NCBI GenBank assembly: GCA_030710605.1
Contig: CP092870.1
Location: 19,320,684 to 19,384,683, forward strand
DNA from: Cordylochernes scorpioides
Lineage: Eukaryota; Arthropoda; Arachnida; Pseudoscorpiones; Chernetidae
Direction of reading: 5' to 3'
DNA: 64,000 nucleotides
Shown: in pieces, positions 10,701 to 22,700 of the stretch
Layout of the letters: each line of letters opens with the position of its first letter
Numbering within the stretch: position 1 is the stretch's first letter
The notes under the pieces: model-generated
Told to the model about the DNA's origin: nothing
The model's database searches: none
What the model saw: the letters and a program-made list of their open reading frames with translations, nothing else
Made by a program: the position numbers and the translations under genes

Positions 10701-13700
10701 TAACAGTATTCCATGTTTCCTAATTAAAAATATCCTTAGATATATATCAAAAAAGTTAAAAAGTGAAGGAGAAATGCCTATTTATTATCTGAAAACGCTT
10801 GAGAAAATGGCAAGGCACCTCAAAATCGGGGATGAATCGAGAAAAAATACATATGGCGAACCGAAAGTTTCACAATATTTTGGTCATTTATTGCATAATA
10901 CATAACTTTGTAACTAATAATACCCAGTAGTATAAGTCCATGCATTGCACTATCTTAAGTCCTCTTTCTACCAGTTATTCGATCCCGTTGCGATACCAGT
11001 TCTTCAAAGCGAAGAATACCTTTGCTAGATGTGGCAACAGTTAATTGCTACCGGAGTACTGGAGTTTCTCTTGCGTCGTTCGAGAAGCATGTAGTTTGGC
11101 GTTACGCGGATCAGAATACAGATTGGTGTTGATGGTTCGACTAAAATTGTGCGTCAAAATTCGACGCACAGCCTCGACTTATGTTCGATACGTTGACAGC
11201 AGGTTCACCTAGGCTCAACTTGTGCTTTTGGGGGTTACGTTAATAGACCACTTCTCATCGCAAGCAACAATTATACCTATGAAATAATAGCTAGCAGTTC
11301 TCTAGCACACTAGTTCGTCACAGTGGTGGTTTGTGATCTCCCCAGCTCACCGAGTGTTGGTTGTCGGCCTCCACTGCTGTCCACATGGCGTCCGTCAATC
11401 TGTGGTTCGCGACCTAACGGTCATCTCCATAGGTGAAATCTCTTAAACCACCTTTTAGCGGTGCTGTTATTTGTTGCCTCACGATCATTATGGCCCAGTT
11501 GAAACCCGTAAAGTAAAAAAATTCTAATAAGTCCATTTTTTTGATAATCCATTTTAAAGTTTAATACATCGCCTTCATCTCTGAATGAGGAGGTGTCACA
11601 CGCTCTAGAGTAGCAGTTTAAATACCCAGGCGAGGTGGCTGTTAAAAGCGTTATGCCTTAAAATATTACAAAACTTTTTGTCCACCCTCTGTATTAATAA
11701 AAACGCCATTTGGTTTTGATGAGTAAAAAATAAATAATGCTTTAAAATAATTCGATTAGTTTTTTAACTCTATCTTAAAACGAACCTAAATCAACGTTCA
11801 GTTGATATTTATCCCGATATATGGCGCCATCTATAACACTAAACAAGAACCAAACCAAGCTCAAAGAGATGGTCCAAATTTCCATCAAGTAATTATACTT
11901 TCAAATACAAAATTCATCAAAAAATAATCCAGCTATTCTCCAAAATAAAGGCGATACCAATCCCCGACGACCCGGCTTGACGTTGTCAGTTGCTTTCCTG
12001 CAAGGTCCTCTACTCACCAACTCGCCATGTGTGAATAGACAGGATACAAGATAACTGTGCTCGAGTGTAACACCTGTGTGAGAGACCAACTAAAAATTAC
12101 CAAGAGAAAGGTATATTAACCAAAGTCAATGGGCTAGAAATAATGCATGTATATAGCCTGCACCACGCTGACGAGGGCCAACAGCCCGAAACGCGTTCGT
12201 GTTTGGCTTTTCTTTATTTATCAAGAAATATCAGGGAACAGGCTAAATCAACGTTTAGTTTATTTCTGTTCCACTAGATGGCGCTCTGCCATCTGAAAAG
12301 TTCATGTGATCTTGGTCAGGATATGCCTTCTTTGATATAGGAAATCATTTTATTCCTTTTCCCACCCAAGTACATAAACTCATACTTCGATAGTTCAATA
12401 TCTTATTGGGACTTGGTGGCGCGCAATTAAATGTCGAAGCGATATGAGCAAAATTTAAAAAAAAAAACCTTGAACACAAAGTTATACACTCTGTAGAAAC
12501 AATATACAATTTAACCCGCATAAGTACACTGGCGCATAACAATCGAGATGACTGTGATATGAGAAAGCAAGCCAAATATCACGAAGCATACAAATTTTAA
12601 TTCGTGAACATTTCAAAGATTATTCGGCAAAGGTAGGCAAATATAGCTACGTAACGTTTCTATGGAAAATTTATTTATGTGTGCCATTTAGGAATCTACA
12701 AGCGCCGAACTTACTCGCGCAAAAAAAAAAAACGCAAAAGATACTACGTATGTAAAATAAATCATCTAACTCAACTGCATTAAAAAATGCTTTTATTTTA
12801 CTTTTAAAGTCTTATTTGTATTATTTTGTTCAGCATTTTTTGAAAGATAACATATTTTGGTACCCTCTCTTTATAAAATTTCATTTAATTAAAAATATAA
12901 AATTATTTTATACTTTTGAAACAATTATAAATGTTGAAGGTAAGTATAATACGCTTTTACAATATTTTTAGTTACGTTGTCACGCTCTAGGAATAGAGAA
13001 CTACATGTTTATGAAAAACTCGGCCTGAGAAGCCAGTAAATATAATGTGGAAAGAGAACAGCTAGCCATTCGAGATGCTCAAACTTGTTTCTAGAAGAAG
13101 ATCCCTGGTATAGACCTACCTGTCGACCGGAACTTGCCCTGGTACGTCTTGACAGTTTTGGGGCGGTCTGGTTTCGGAGATTTCTTGGGAGGCGCAGGAG
13201 GGTCGAGCAACATCGCGGGCTGTAGCAGGTCGTTCTCCTTGTTCTTCTTCTCGTCGTCGTCTTCTTCGGAAGAAATGATCTTGGCCGCTACAGACTCCAT
13301 CTTGGTGCTGTTTTCTACCTCCATTTTGGTGGTTGCTAGCTTGGTAGAAGTCTCTTCAGATTTGTGCTTCTCCTTTTTTTTCTTTTTTAACTTTGGCTCT
13401 ACATTAAGACAGACAAAAAAAAAAAGAGTTAAAATTGGTGGATACAAAGAAGAGCACGAAATCTCACCTTCTGGTTTCTCCCGTTTAATCAGAGTCATCC
13501 AGTTATTTACAATCTCCGTAGCCAGAGTTCTCACGGCTGAAACACAAGTCGCGTGAATTACGTGCCGGAAAAGGTAGGATATGTATGGACATTTTAACAA
13601 ACACTGTATAGCTTCTGTTAAGGTAACAGATATATAGAATAGTCTCCGATGATAAGTAACGCTAAAATGAGAAGACATATTTTACATCGTAAATTCTTTT

Positions 13701-16700
13701 TTTTTTTAATACCATATTCCTTTGAGGGAGAAAGAATCATTACCGGGTTCATCATGCTTGTTCAATGTTTTGATGAGCTTGGCGGTGTTGTTCATCTTAA
13801 GGCGGTCAACTGTCATGGGGAGAATCTTGAAGAGATGCATCAGCTCGAGGAGGAAGCTAATGTTCTCCTCCCCGTGGGCGTCTTGGAGCCACGTGTTGAG
13901 AGTGTTCCAGCCGTCGATATCCAAAAAACTGACATACAGCTGTTACACTCGGGAATATTCAATGGATAAACACATCTCATACTTACTGAGAGAGCAAGTC
14001 TTGTTGTGTAGCTTGTAGTATCTTACAGTACATAGTCCGGCTCACTAACTTCTTGGAGAATTTACGCATTAGGCTAAAACACACCAAAAGTATCACTTAA
14101 AATGTCGTCGTACGAAATAAATAGAACGGTGGTCTTGGTTTTAAGTAAGGTTTATATTGGTGAAAAAAACAGGTTAAAAGCATGAGCCCACGCTATATTA
14201 AGAACATATATGCATATACGATATGTACATATTGTGTATTCGCGAGACAAAATACATATTTAAAAACACAGAGACTAATATCAAACGTTTTTATCAAAAT
14301 TCTGAATTATCGTGTTTATAAAAAGTTGAGTTGGGGAGTAAAAAATGGAAATATAAAAATAAGATGCAATAGATAATCATCGTGTAATGGTTAAAAAATA
14401 TGATTTTTTATTAAATTTATTTTAAAGAAGAGTTAGTTTTTAAAAAAAGAGATCGGGGAGGGCGAATAAACCAATAGTTGATGCCGACACGTATGTCGAC
14501 GTAGATTAGTATTTTAAAACTCTCTTTCCGTGTTATTGTGTTGAAAACCTGGAGTATTTCACTGGTATCCTTGAAGGGAATGTTCAGTGAGGGAAGCTTA
14601 CGGAGAGAGAGAGACGTGAAAGGCGATATCTCAACCGGCTGAAATCGATTTCGGCAGAATGGGTGGCGCTGTAGTAAATCCACGCGTTATTTGGCTTTTT
14701 CTTTTTGGCCATGTGTATGGTCATGTTTCATGCCACAATCCATAACACCTAAATATACTTATTCGTTCGCCCTCTCTGCTTAAATCTATAGAGGCATCTC
14801 AAATATTACTGGGCGGAGTTAACTAGGATCCGAATCAATAGCGAGAAAACTCGGAGAAACCAACATCGTGGAACGGCATTTAAACTTTGTGTCATAATAG
14901 CTCTCAAGACAGGATCGAACCATGTTACATAGCCCGAGTTTGAAAACAATATTCATAATGGCCAAAAAATATATATCCAATAGTATGGACGTGTTATCCT
15001 CGATCTTTTCTTTTTTTTTTAAAAAGAAGTTTGGGGTAGTTTTGGTGACTATACTGATAACTTAAAAATAACCTCAGTACGATTAAAAACGATCGAATAA
15101 TACTATGGTAATTATATTTTCTAAAAGGCAATGTGTGCACTGTTGTTCCTAATCCCAAACTTAGTTAATATATGTCTCTATTTAAATGCTCACGGTGGAT
15201 AACCGTCCCCTAATTGGAATCAAAGGAAGTTGACTCCACTGTTGCACATGAAACGATATATATTGTCGCTACAGCGATCGATAATCCTATTACTAATGAA
15301 AAGAGGATGAACACACATTGCCTTCTCAAGTTTGAGGTCACAAAGTTTTCCCCGTTTAGAAAGAGTGTGTCGAGTATTCTAGCTTTAAAACATTCTGAAT
15401 GAGTAGGTATGACAACACCCACGACCGTCATTTCGACAGCGACCGACCGTGTTGCTAATCGAATTGTACATTTTCTAAACCTTTTTTTTTGCGTTGCTAC
15501 ATTTCATTCCCTCTCTCTATATATATAGTTATGAATTAAATACAATTGTATTAGGTTAATCTGACCCCCCCCCTTTTTTTTTTTTTTGTAAAGAAAATAC
15601 TTCAAAGTAAAAAAAATATATCTTTATTTAATGAATTATGGTTTTTTTAAGGCGGAGATACGATTATATATATATATATATTTTAAATCAAATCCACACT
15701 GAAAATATTACGTTTTTAATATATTCCAATTAGTATCAATATTATAGATAATTTATTAATTTCCTATTGTTTTTTTTTTATGGATAACTCGACGCCATCG
15801 TGTGATGTTTAGAAGGAGGGGAACCTACTTTATTTGATTACTTAGGTTGAGAATTAATTTTATCTTTTAAGAGCACAGAGTGTAGGTCTTCTTAAATGTC
15901 TTTACACCCAGTTTCTTCAAGTAAACCATGTTGAGGAGATAGTTATCTGTCATTCTTAGAAAAAAAAGAATTATTTAAATCTCAAATTATTCTTGAAGTA
16001 TGTGTATTTTTCATACATTTTATTTTAATATACATTTAATATATAGTCTTTGTTTGTAAATATTTTTGTCAAAAAATGTTATTTGTATTTAGAAAGGTGT
16101 ATGTGATTGTAAAAAAAAAAAGAGCTTGTTTTAAAAAAATAACTTTATTAGGCACCAAAACAGTACACATCAAGGGGTTGAGTACAAACACGACCTGGTG
16201 TTAACAACACAATCATTTGTAGCCTTGAGAGTAGATGGAACCCACAAGACAGGTTTTTATAAGAATTACAATAAGAGATATTCTTATGCAAATTCAATGA
16301 TGCTCTTAATAAAGGATACTCAACACATGTTAGACAGATGCCTGAGATATTATTGGAAAGACAAAGGTTCCCAATGACAGGTTTATAATTACTTAGTCAA
16401 GTAAAAAGCAACTTGCTCCCCTAAACTAAGCTGCAACAAGTGACTTAACATCAAGTATACATTCACCCTTTTTTTTTACCAAGTACATGTGATACAAGCC
16501 ATGATAATCATTGTGGGTAGTTAGCAATTTCTTTAACACATGTAGGAAGCAGTTTGACTTTTCACTTACAAGTGGGCCAGAGCCCTATTTGGTTACTTGC
16601 ACTCAGGGTTGGACTTTTGCAAGATTCGGGAGCCATTGAAGCAAAGTTTTATTGTGTCCACCAGACCCTGAGAGGAGGTAGAAACACACATAACAGAGGC

Positions 16701-19700
16701 ACAATTTAAAACTTACCTTTAAATAGGAATCCTCTTCAGCTATTTTTTTAAATGATCCCCCCCCCTTTTTTTTTTTACATCGAAATGTAACTCCTGTCCC
16801 CATGAAGTGTTTTTTTTTTTTTTAGTGAAACCCTCTTCCATGTAATGTTCAAGAAGGTTTGCTATAATGTATAAAAGGAAAGCTGTTAATTTTTCTAGCA
16901 ACTTGTATAAAAGAAAGTGTCTTACAAAATTATAAATAGTTTTGAAAATCTGATCCTGGTAACAAAGTGGGAGGGTCTCTTTTTTTTTACACAGAGTAAT
17001 CTTTTTTTTGATAATTACCTAACATACTTTACAATGTAACTCCAGTTTCATCCAGTGTTCAAGTGGAATATCTTATAGGTCCTTATATACTTTTTTAAAA
17101 TGCTACATCTCTAAATTCTCCCATTTGAACCAAGTGCAGCTAATTGGTACAAATGGTGATGAAAATCATCCTTGTGTAGAAAGGAGTATATTTAGTGAGT
17201 AAAAACACATTCCATCATCATCATTTCTCTTAATACAATAATATTTGGTAAAACTATTTTAATGCCTGACTGTAAAACTCAACTGTGAATCTTTTTATGA
17301 CAATTGAAAATGTTTTTAAGGTAAGATGTTTGTTTTGTGATGTATATATAGACAGATAAAGCAGACACCCATTAGAGGCTTCATCAGTTAGCCTGCCTAT
17401 ATAACCTGTCTACTTAGGTTTCATAGAGATGTGGTACCCAAGCTTCTTGTCAGAAACACACAGTTTTAGGTGGCACACAAATTATGTACATTTGTTGTAC
17501 CAGATGTCTCAGAATGTTATTACAGTTGATGGCTCAAATGAGAAACTCTAAACAAGCAGCTCCCTTCCTTGTAAGACAGTTCTGCACAGCTCCATAATTC
17601 TGTAAAACAATTTGCCTTTTTCATTGCTGGGGAACATTTCAGGCCATAGGTTAAAAAAGGTTATATTGCACATACTGATTTTATTGGATTGTATATTGAA
17701 GCCCTAATGACCCCCATTCCAATTTTTTTTTAAGTCAGCACATTAGGGTGTCCATATCCATGAGCAATATACAAATATTTCATGAGGTTTATCAGCAATA
17801 AAATAGGCAACATAAAACTACAATTCACAAAAAATGATTAAAAAAAAAAAAACAATCAAAATGTTCACTAGTTCCTCTGTCTCACAGGGTAGTAGTACCG
17901 ATACTTCCATCCACATTTGACAAGAATCTTGCCTTACTGTGCCAAGAATTGAAAAAAAAAAATTCAATATACAGTTAAACCTGTCTATAGCGCCCCCTCT
18001 TGGGACTCACCAAAATAGGGTGGTATAGACAGGTCACTTTTAATGTAAATTGCATCGTGCTACTTATTTAAAATCAGGCGCTATAGACAGGTTTAACTGT
18101 ATAAAGTAAAAAAAAAATTCAATATATTAAAAATATAGTAAAAAAAAAAATAAAGAAAATACCTATTATAATCAGTATACACATCCCAGAGCCATTAGAA
18201 ATTTGGATACTCCGTAGAGGGGGGTGGGTTAGATCGAGTTGATTTTACAAACATGGCGGACCACTTGTACAAGCTATATATATATACAATTCACAAACAT
18301 AAGATTTAGAAATGCCATCATAAAAGCTTACATTTCACATATACAAAAGGGAAAACTACACATTCAAATTATACTTAAAGAAGATTATATCAAATTCAGC
18401 CCAAGAACCATTCCAAACCAAATCACAATTATTGCATGAATTTTCTTGATGTAAAATGTTTTTAGAAACCATGCACATACCACCATGGATTCACAGTCGG
18501 CATAATGTAGAGTAAAATACCATAATGCTACATCCAAGTGGGATTCTAGATTGTTCACCAGTAAATATATATTCTTGCTATTATTATAAAGGCTTGCCAC
18601 AATTATTTAGCACATTTATATTGGAGTGATGAGACCCATGTAAAAGGCTAAACATAGTTATCAAGGATTGTTATCTTGCGACGGACATGTGCCCACAGAG
18701 TGGGTAAACAGATTATTGCATGTGTGAACGACACCGTGACGTCGATGTGATAACAGGTGATAGAATGCTCAGTCTAGCTAGGTGTGTGGACAGGTGATGT
18801 GTCCATGGACTATGGCTTCTCCCCTACCAGGCTTCTTGCTATTATTATAAAGGCTTGCCACAATTATTTAGCACATTTATATTGGAGTGATGAGACCCAT
18901 GTAAAAGGCTAAACATAGTTATCAAGGATTGTTATCTTGCGACGGACATGTGCCCACAGAGTGGGTAAACAGATTATTGCATGTGTGAACGACACCGTGA
19001 CGTCGATGTGATAACAGGTGATAGAATGCTCAGTCTAGCTAGGTGTGTGGACAGGTGATGTGTCCATGGACTATGGCTTCTCCCCTACCAGGCTTCTTGC
19101 TATTATTATAAAGGCTTGCCACAATTATTTAGCACATTTATATTGGAGTGATGAGACCCATGTAAAAGGCTAAACATAGTTATCAAGGATTGTTATCTTG
19201 CGACGGACATGTGCCCACAGAGTGGGTAAACAGATTATTGCATGTGTGAACGACACCGTGACGTCGATGTGATAACAGGTGATAGAATGCTCAGTCTAGC
19301 TAGGTGTGTGGACAGGTGATGTGTCCATGGACTATGGCTTCTCCCCTACCAGGCTTCTTGCTATTATTATAAAGGCTTGCCACAATTATTTAGCACATTT
19401 ATATTGGAGTGATGAGACCCATGTAAAAGGCTAAACATAGTTATCAAGGATTGTTATCTTGCGACGGACATGTGCCCACAGAGTGGGTAAACAGATTATT
19501 GCATGTGTGAACGACACCGTGACGTCGATGTGATAACAGGTGATAGAATGCTCAGTCTAGCTAGGTGTGTGGACAGGTGATGTGTCCATGGACTATGGCT
19601 TCTCCCCTACCAGGCTTCTCCAGCCCTAAATTGTCAGTTTGCAAATAAAACTTATAATGAGATGTACTTTCCTTCCTTCACAACAAAAACAGTTTCATTA

Positions 19701-22700
19701 GTCACACGTGCTGCTGTGAGTCCAACTCAAACCTATCCTAGTTACAGTTAAACCTGTCTATAGCGCCCCCTCTTGGGACTCACCAAAATAAGGTGCTATA
19801 GACAGGTCACTTTTAGTGTAAATTGCATCGTACTACGTATTTAAAATCGGGTGCTATAGAGAGGAAGGCGCTATAGACAGGTTTAGCTGTATATATATAT
19901 GTACTTGCTGAGAGCAATGAAATTTACAGAGGCAACACCTATAGCTAGGTTACCACACACACAAAGGACCTCTATGTTGGTCAGATTCATTAGAGCAGTT
20001 TTGAGAAGCCGAGAGAACCATATATATTTACATTGCTCACTTAATAGTATATGGTTAATACATGTTTATTCACTTACTGGAACCATTCATATTAGCTTGG
20101 TGTTTTAAAATATATTCTTACTAAATTTAGTAAAATTTGTAACAATTAATTTTTGGCAATGCGTTTCTTTTTTTTACATATAAAATCAAATATCATCTCT
20201 ACAGACCTTACTACAATGATAAAATAAATTAAATGAGAGGGCTTGGCTCAACACACATTTCCAAAAATTAATAGTTCCAAATTTTATAGTAGAGAAGGCA
20301 ATTGAATTTATTAAAAAACTAAATTTATATAATATTCAAGTTAATACGCTGCTTTCGTTACAAATTTGAATAGCCTTATTGAATATCAATCAAATCTTTT
20401 TCTTCTTTCTTACCCCTAGTACACATGGTATAATCATGGTGGGTAGTAGTTGGGGACTGCTGTAAGTGCACCACATGTGGAAATCAGTACTTTTGTACTT
20501 AGAAGTGTGTCAGAATCCCATTTGGATACTTGCACTAACTAGTGGGATTGGAAGAATCAGGGGCCAATGGGGTGAAATATTTTATCCAGAATAAAGGGGG
20601 CTCAATGTAAGATTTGATCCAGAATCATGGTTATCAAAAATGGATGGTTTTATCACTTGTCCACACTAAAAAATCATAGCATAAATTGCTTGAAACATAT
20701 ATTTTATGACATTTCCTAATCATCCAACTAAAAGTTGCTGATGGAGGCTTGCCCCATCTGTCGGAATATATATATATATTTTTTTTTAATGACAGCTTGC
20801 ACCACGCTGACAAGGGCCAACAGCCCAAAATGTGTATGTGGTTAGCTTTTCTTGATTAATCAAGAATGGGCATTGGCCAATTCTGAAATAATTAAAAATC
20901 AACAATAAGGTAAGTTTTTAGTATTTATTCCAATAGATGGTGCAAGCCACCAGTAACTTTTAGCTGCACGATCAGGAGATCCCTATTTCTTATTCACCTG
21001 ACCCCAGTATAATGTCACAATTGTTGGGGGGTCGGTGGAAGGATGGTCTAAACTGTTGGTTTTCAACCTCTACAACCCGGGATCGATTCCAAAATTGGGC
21101 ACTTTTTCTGATAAAAAAAAAATGCTCCAATGGCCCCCCGATTCTTGCAAAAATGCAACCACACCAGCGAGTGCAAGTAACCAAATGGGGCTCTGGCACA
21201 TTTGTAAGTGCAAAGTTGAACTGCTATTTCACATATCACAGTAAAAGCAGTCGCCAACTTCTAACCACCATGATTATCATGGCCTGTACCACGTGTACTA
21301 GGGATAAGCAACACAATGTGACTTGTACATTTTTTCACACATATTTATATATTGTATTTTTAAAAACATTTTCTATTATTTTTTTGAGATCTATACACAC
21401 ATTCCAAGTATTATATTACTCTATAAAATGTGGGAAATATATAGTTTCAAATTTGTCATTGCTATGGAAATTGCTGTTACTAATCCTTAGCTAAATAGGT
21501 CCACCTCATAGAGTGAATGTGCAATATCAAACTTGACTTTTACAAAATTAACAGCAATATATATATATATATATATAACATTATATAAACATTACTGCTC
21601 TGATATTTCTGGGTCATAAAATAATAAACACTCAGGGGAGTATGTACACAATGACAAACAGGGCTATGTACAGAATTCATTATTTACAATTTTAATTATT
21701 TACAATATATGGTGGCGACCCTGAAAAGCCCTTTCAAATTTTACTCTATGCCAGTTTATAGTAATTACACAAGGCAACAGCACCAAATACAAATAAGCCA
21801 TTTAGATGTGATTCAGTACTTTTATCTGGAAATGGCAACAACGCTGTAACAAACAGATTTGATACCGTTACATTTTTTACCTTGCAATTCTTATCCATAA
21901 TCCAAATTGCACCTCATCACCATTTCTATAAGGTTAAAAAAAAAAAAAAAGGTGTGCCTCTGTGTCCATAAAGCTTTTTTTTTTTACGCTGATATAATTT
22001 TTTTTTAATGAAACCCTTAAAAGGGGCACATAATTAAAACCATTATATATATTGTGGGGGCAGAGCTGGTGTGGGATATCTTGGGTGGTTGATATGGAAG
22101 TTGGCTGTAGATTTGTTGCAGTTAAGGACAGAGAGTATTGACAGGGTGTTGGGGGAAATTACCACTGACCATATAAAATACTGAATAAAGCTAAAGAAAG
22201 GGTGAGTTTTGACCACCTAAAGCCAGGACAGAACTAGCAGTAAAAGAAGGAAAACTGCCAGCAACAAATGTGACTGGTAGAACTAGTCCCAAAGTAACAT
22301 AATAGAAAGGTTGTCTTATTGTCAGGGGCCTTCAGAACAACCATCAAATTTACATTATATATAATTGTTAGATTTTTAAAAAGTGAGATCAAATACTATA
22401 GGTAACAATAAATATAATCAAGAACTTGCTGAAATTTTGCAATGCATAAAGATACAGAAAGCGCAATAGAGTATTCAAAATTTGAAATTCACTTATTTCC
22501 AATGATGAGGCTTCCGATTATTGGAAAGATTTAGATATTTTACACCAAATGAGAGTGAATGTGATGGTCAAGATATATCAGGAATATGGGTAATAACTAA
22601 TCGCCCTTCTGTAGTGTCCCCAAACTTTTTTATATATATTTTTTTCTGAAATAACTGGACCACATTATTTTTCTCTTTGTTTTCTTCTATATTATTATAA

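Larger units (their letters stand above)
10105..13119. other. CpG-retaining part of PNUTS intron 5
   Basis: From about 10.1 kb CpG dinucleotides become frequent (for example around 11040-11460), in sharp contrast to 8763-9900, and this continues to about 15.5 kb through exons 5-2. Apart from the promoter and ORF candidates and the repeat at 12150, no feature is recognised. Confidence 0.5.

Noticed and set aside
12345-12575. Minus-strand 76-codon frame
   Set aside because: No motif, and it overlaps simple-sequence A/T runs. It recurs only because of the duplication.
13134-13556. Plus-strand frame of 140 codons over PNUTS exons 5 and 4
   Set aside because: Antisense shadow rich in Ser/Phe produced by the Lys/Glu-rich exon; it crosses exon-intron boundaries without any signal of its own.
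14602-14712. Minus-strand ATG frame beginning MAKKKKPNNAWIYYSATH followed by a GTAAGC donor
   Set aside because: It resembles an HMG-type start and lies upstream of PNUTS exon 2, but it ends in phase 0 whereas exon 2 needs two preceding bases, and it lacks TND residues. Exon 1 at 25321-25400 fits in both phase and sequence.
16130-16700. A nested minus-strand gene ending at AATAAAG near 16150
   Set aside because: No coding frame, splice structure or recognisable product upstream; AATAAA is common in AT-rich DNA.
18239-18439. ATGGCGGACCACTTGTACAA start-like sequence with a 66-codon frame
   Set aside because: The in-frame ORF beginning upstream is low-complexity and lysine/isoleucine-rich. The ATGGCGGAC frame stops after 18 codons, and no splice donor gives a plausible continuation.
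18572-19615. CRISPR-like array
   Set aside because: The units are 261-bp head-to-tail copies with no spacers, in a eukaryotic intron.
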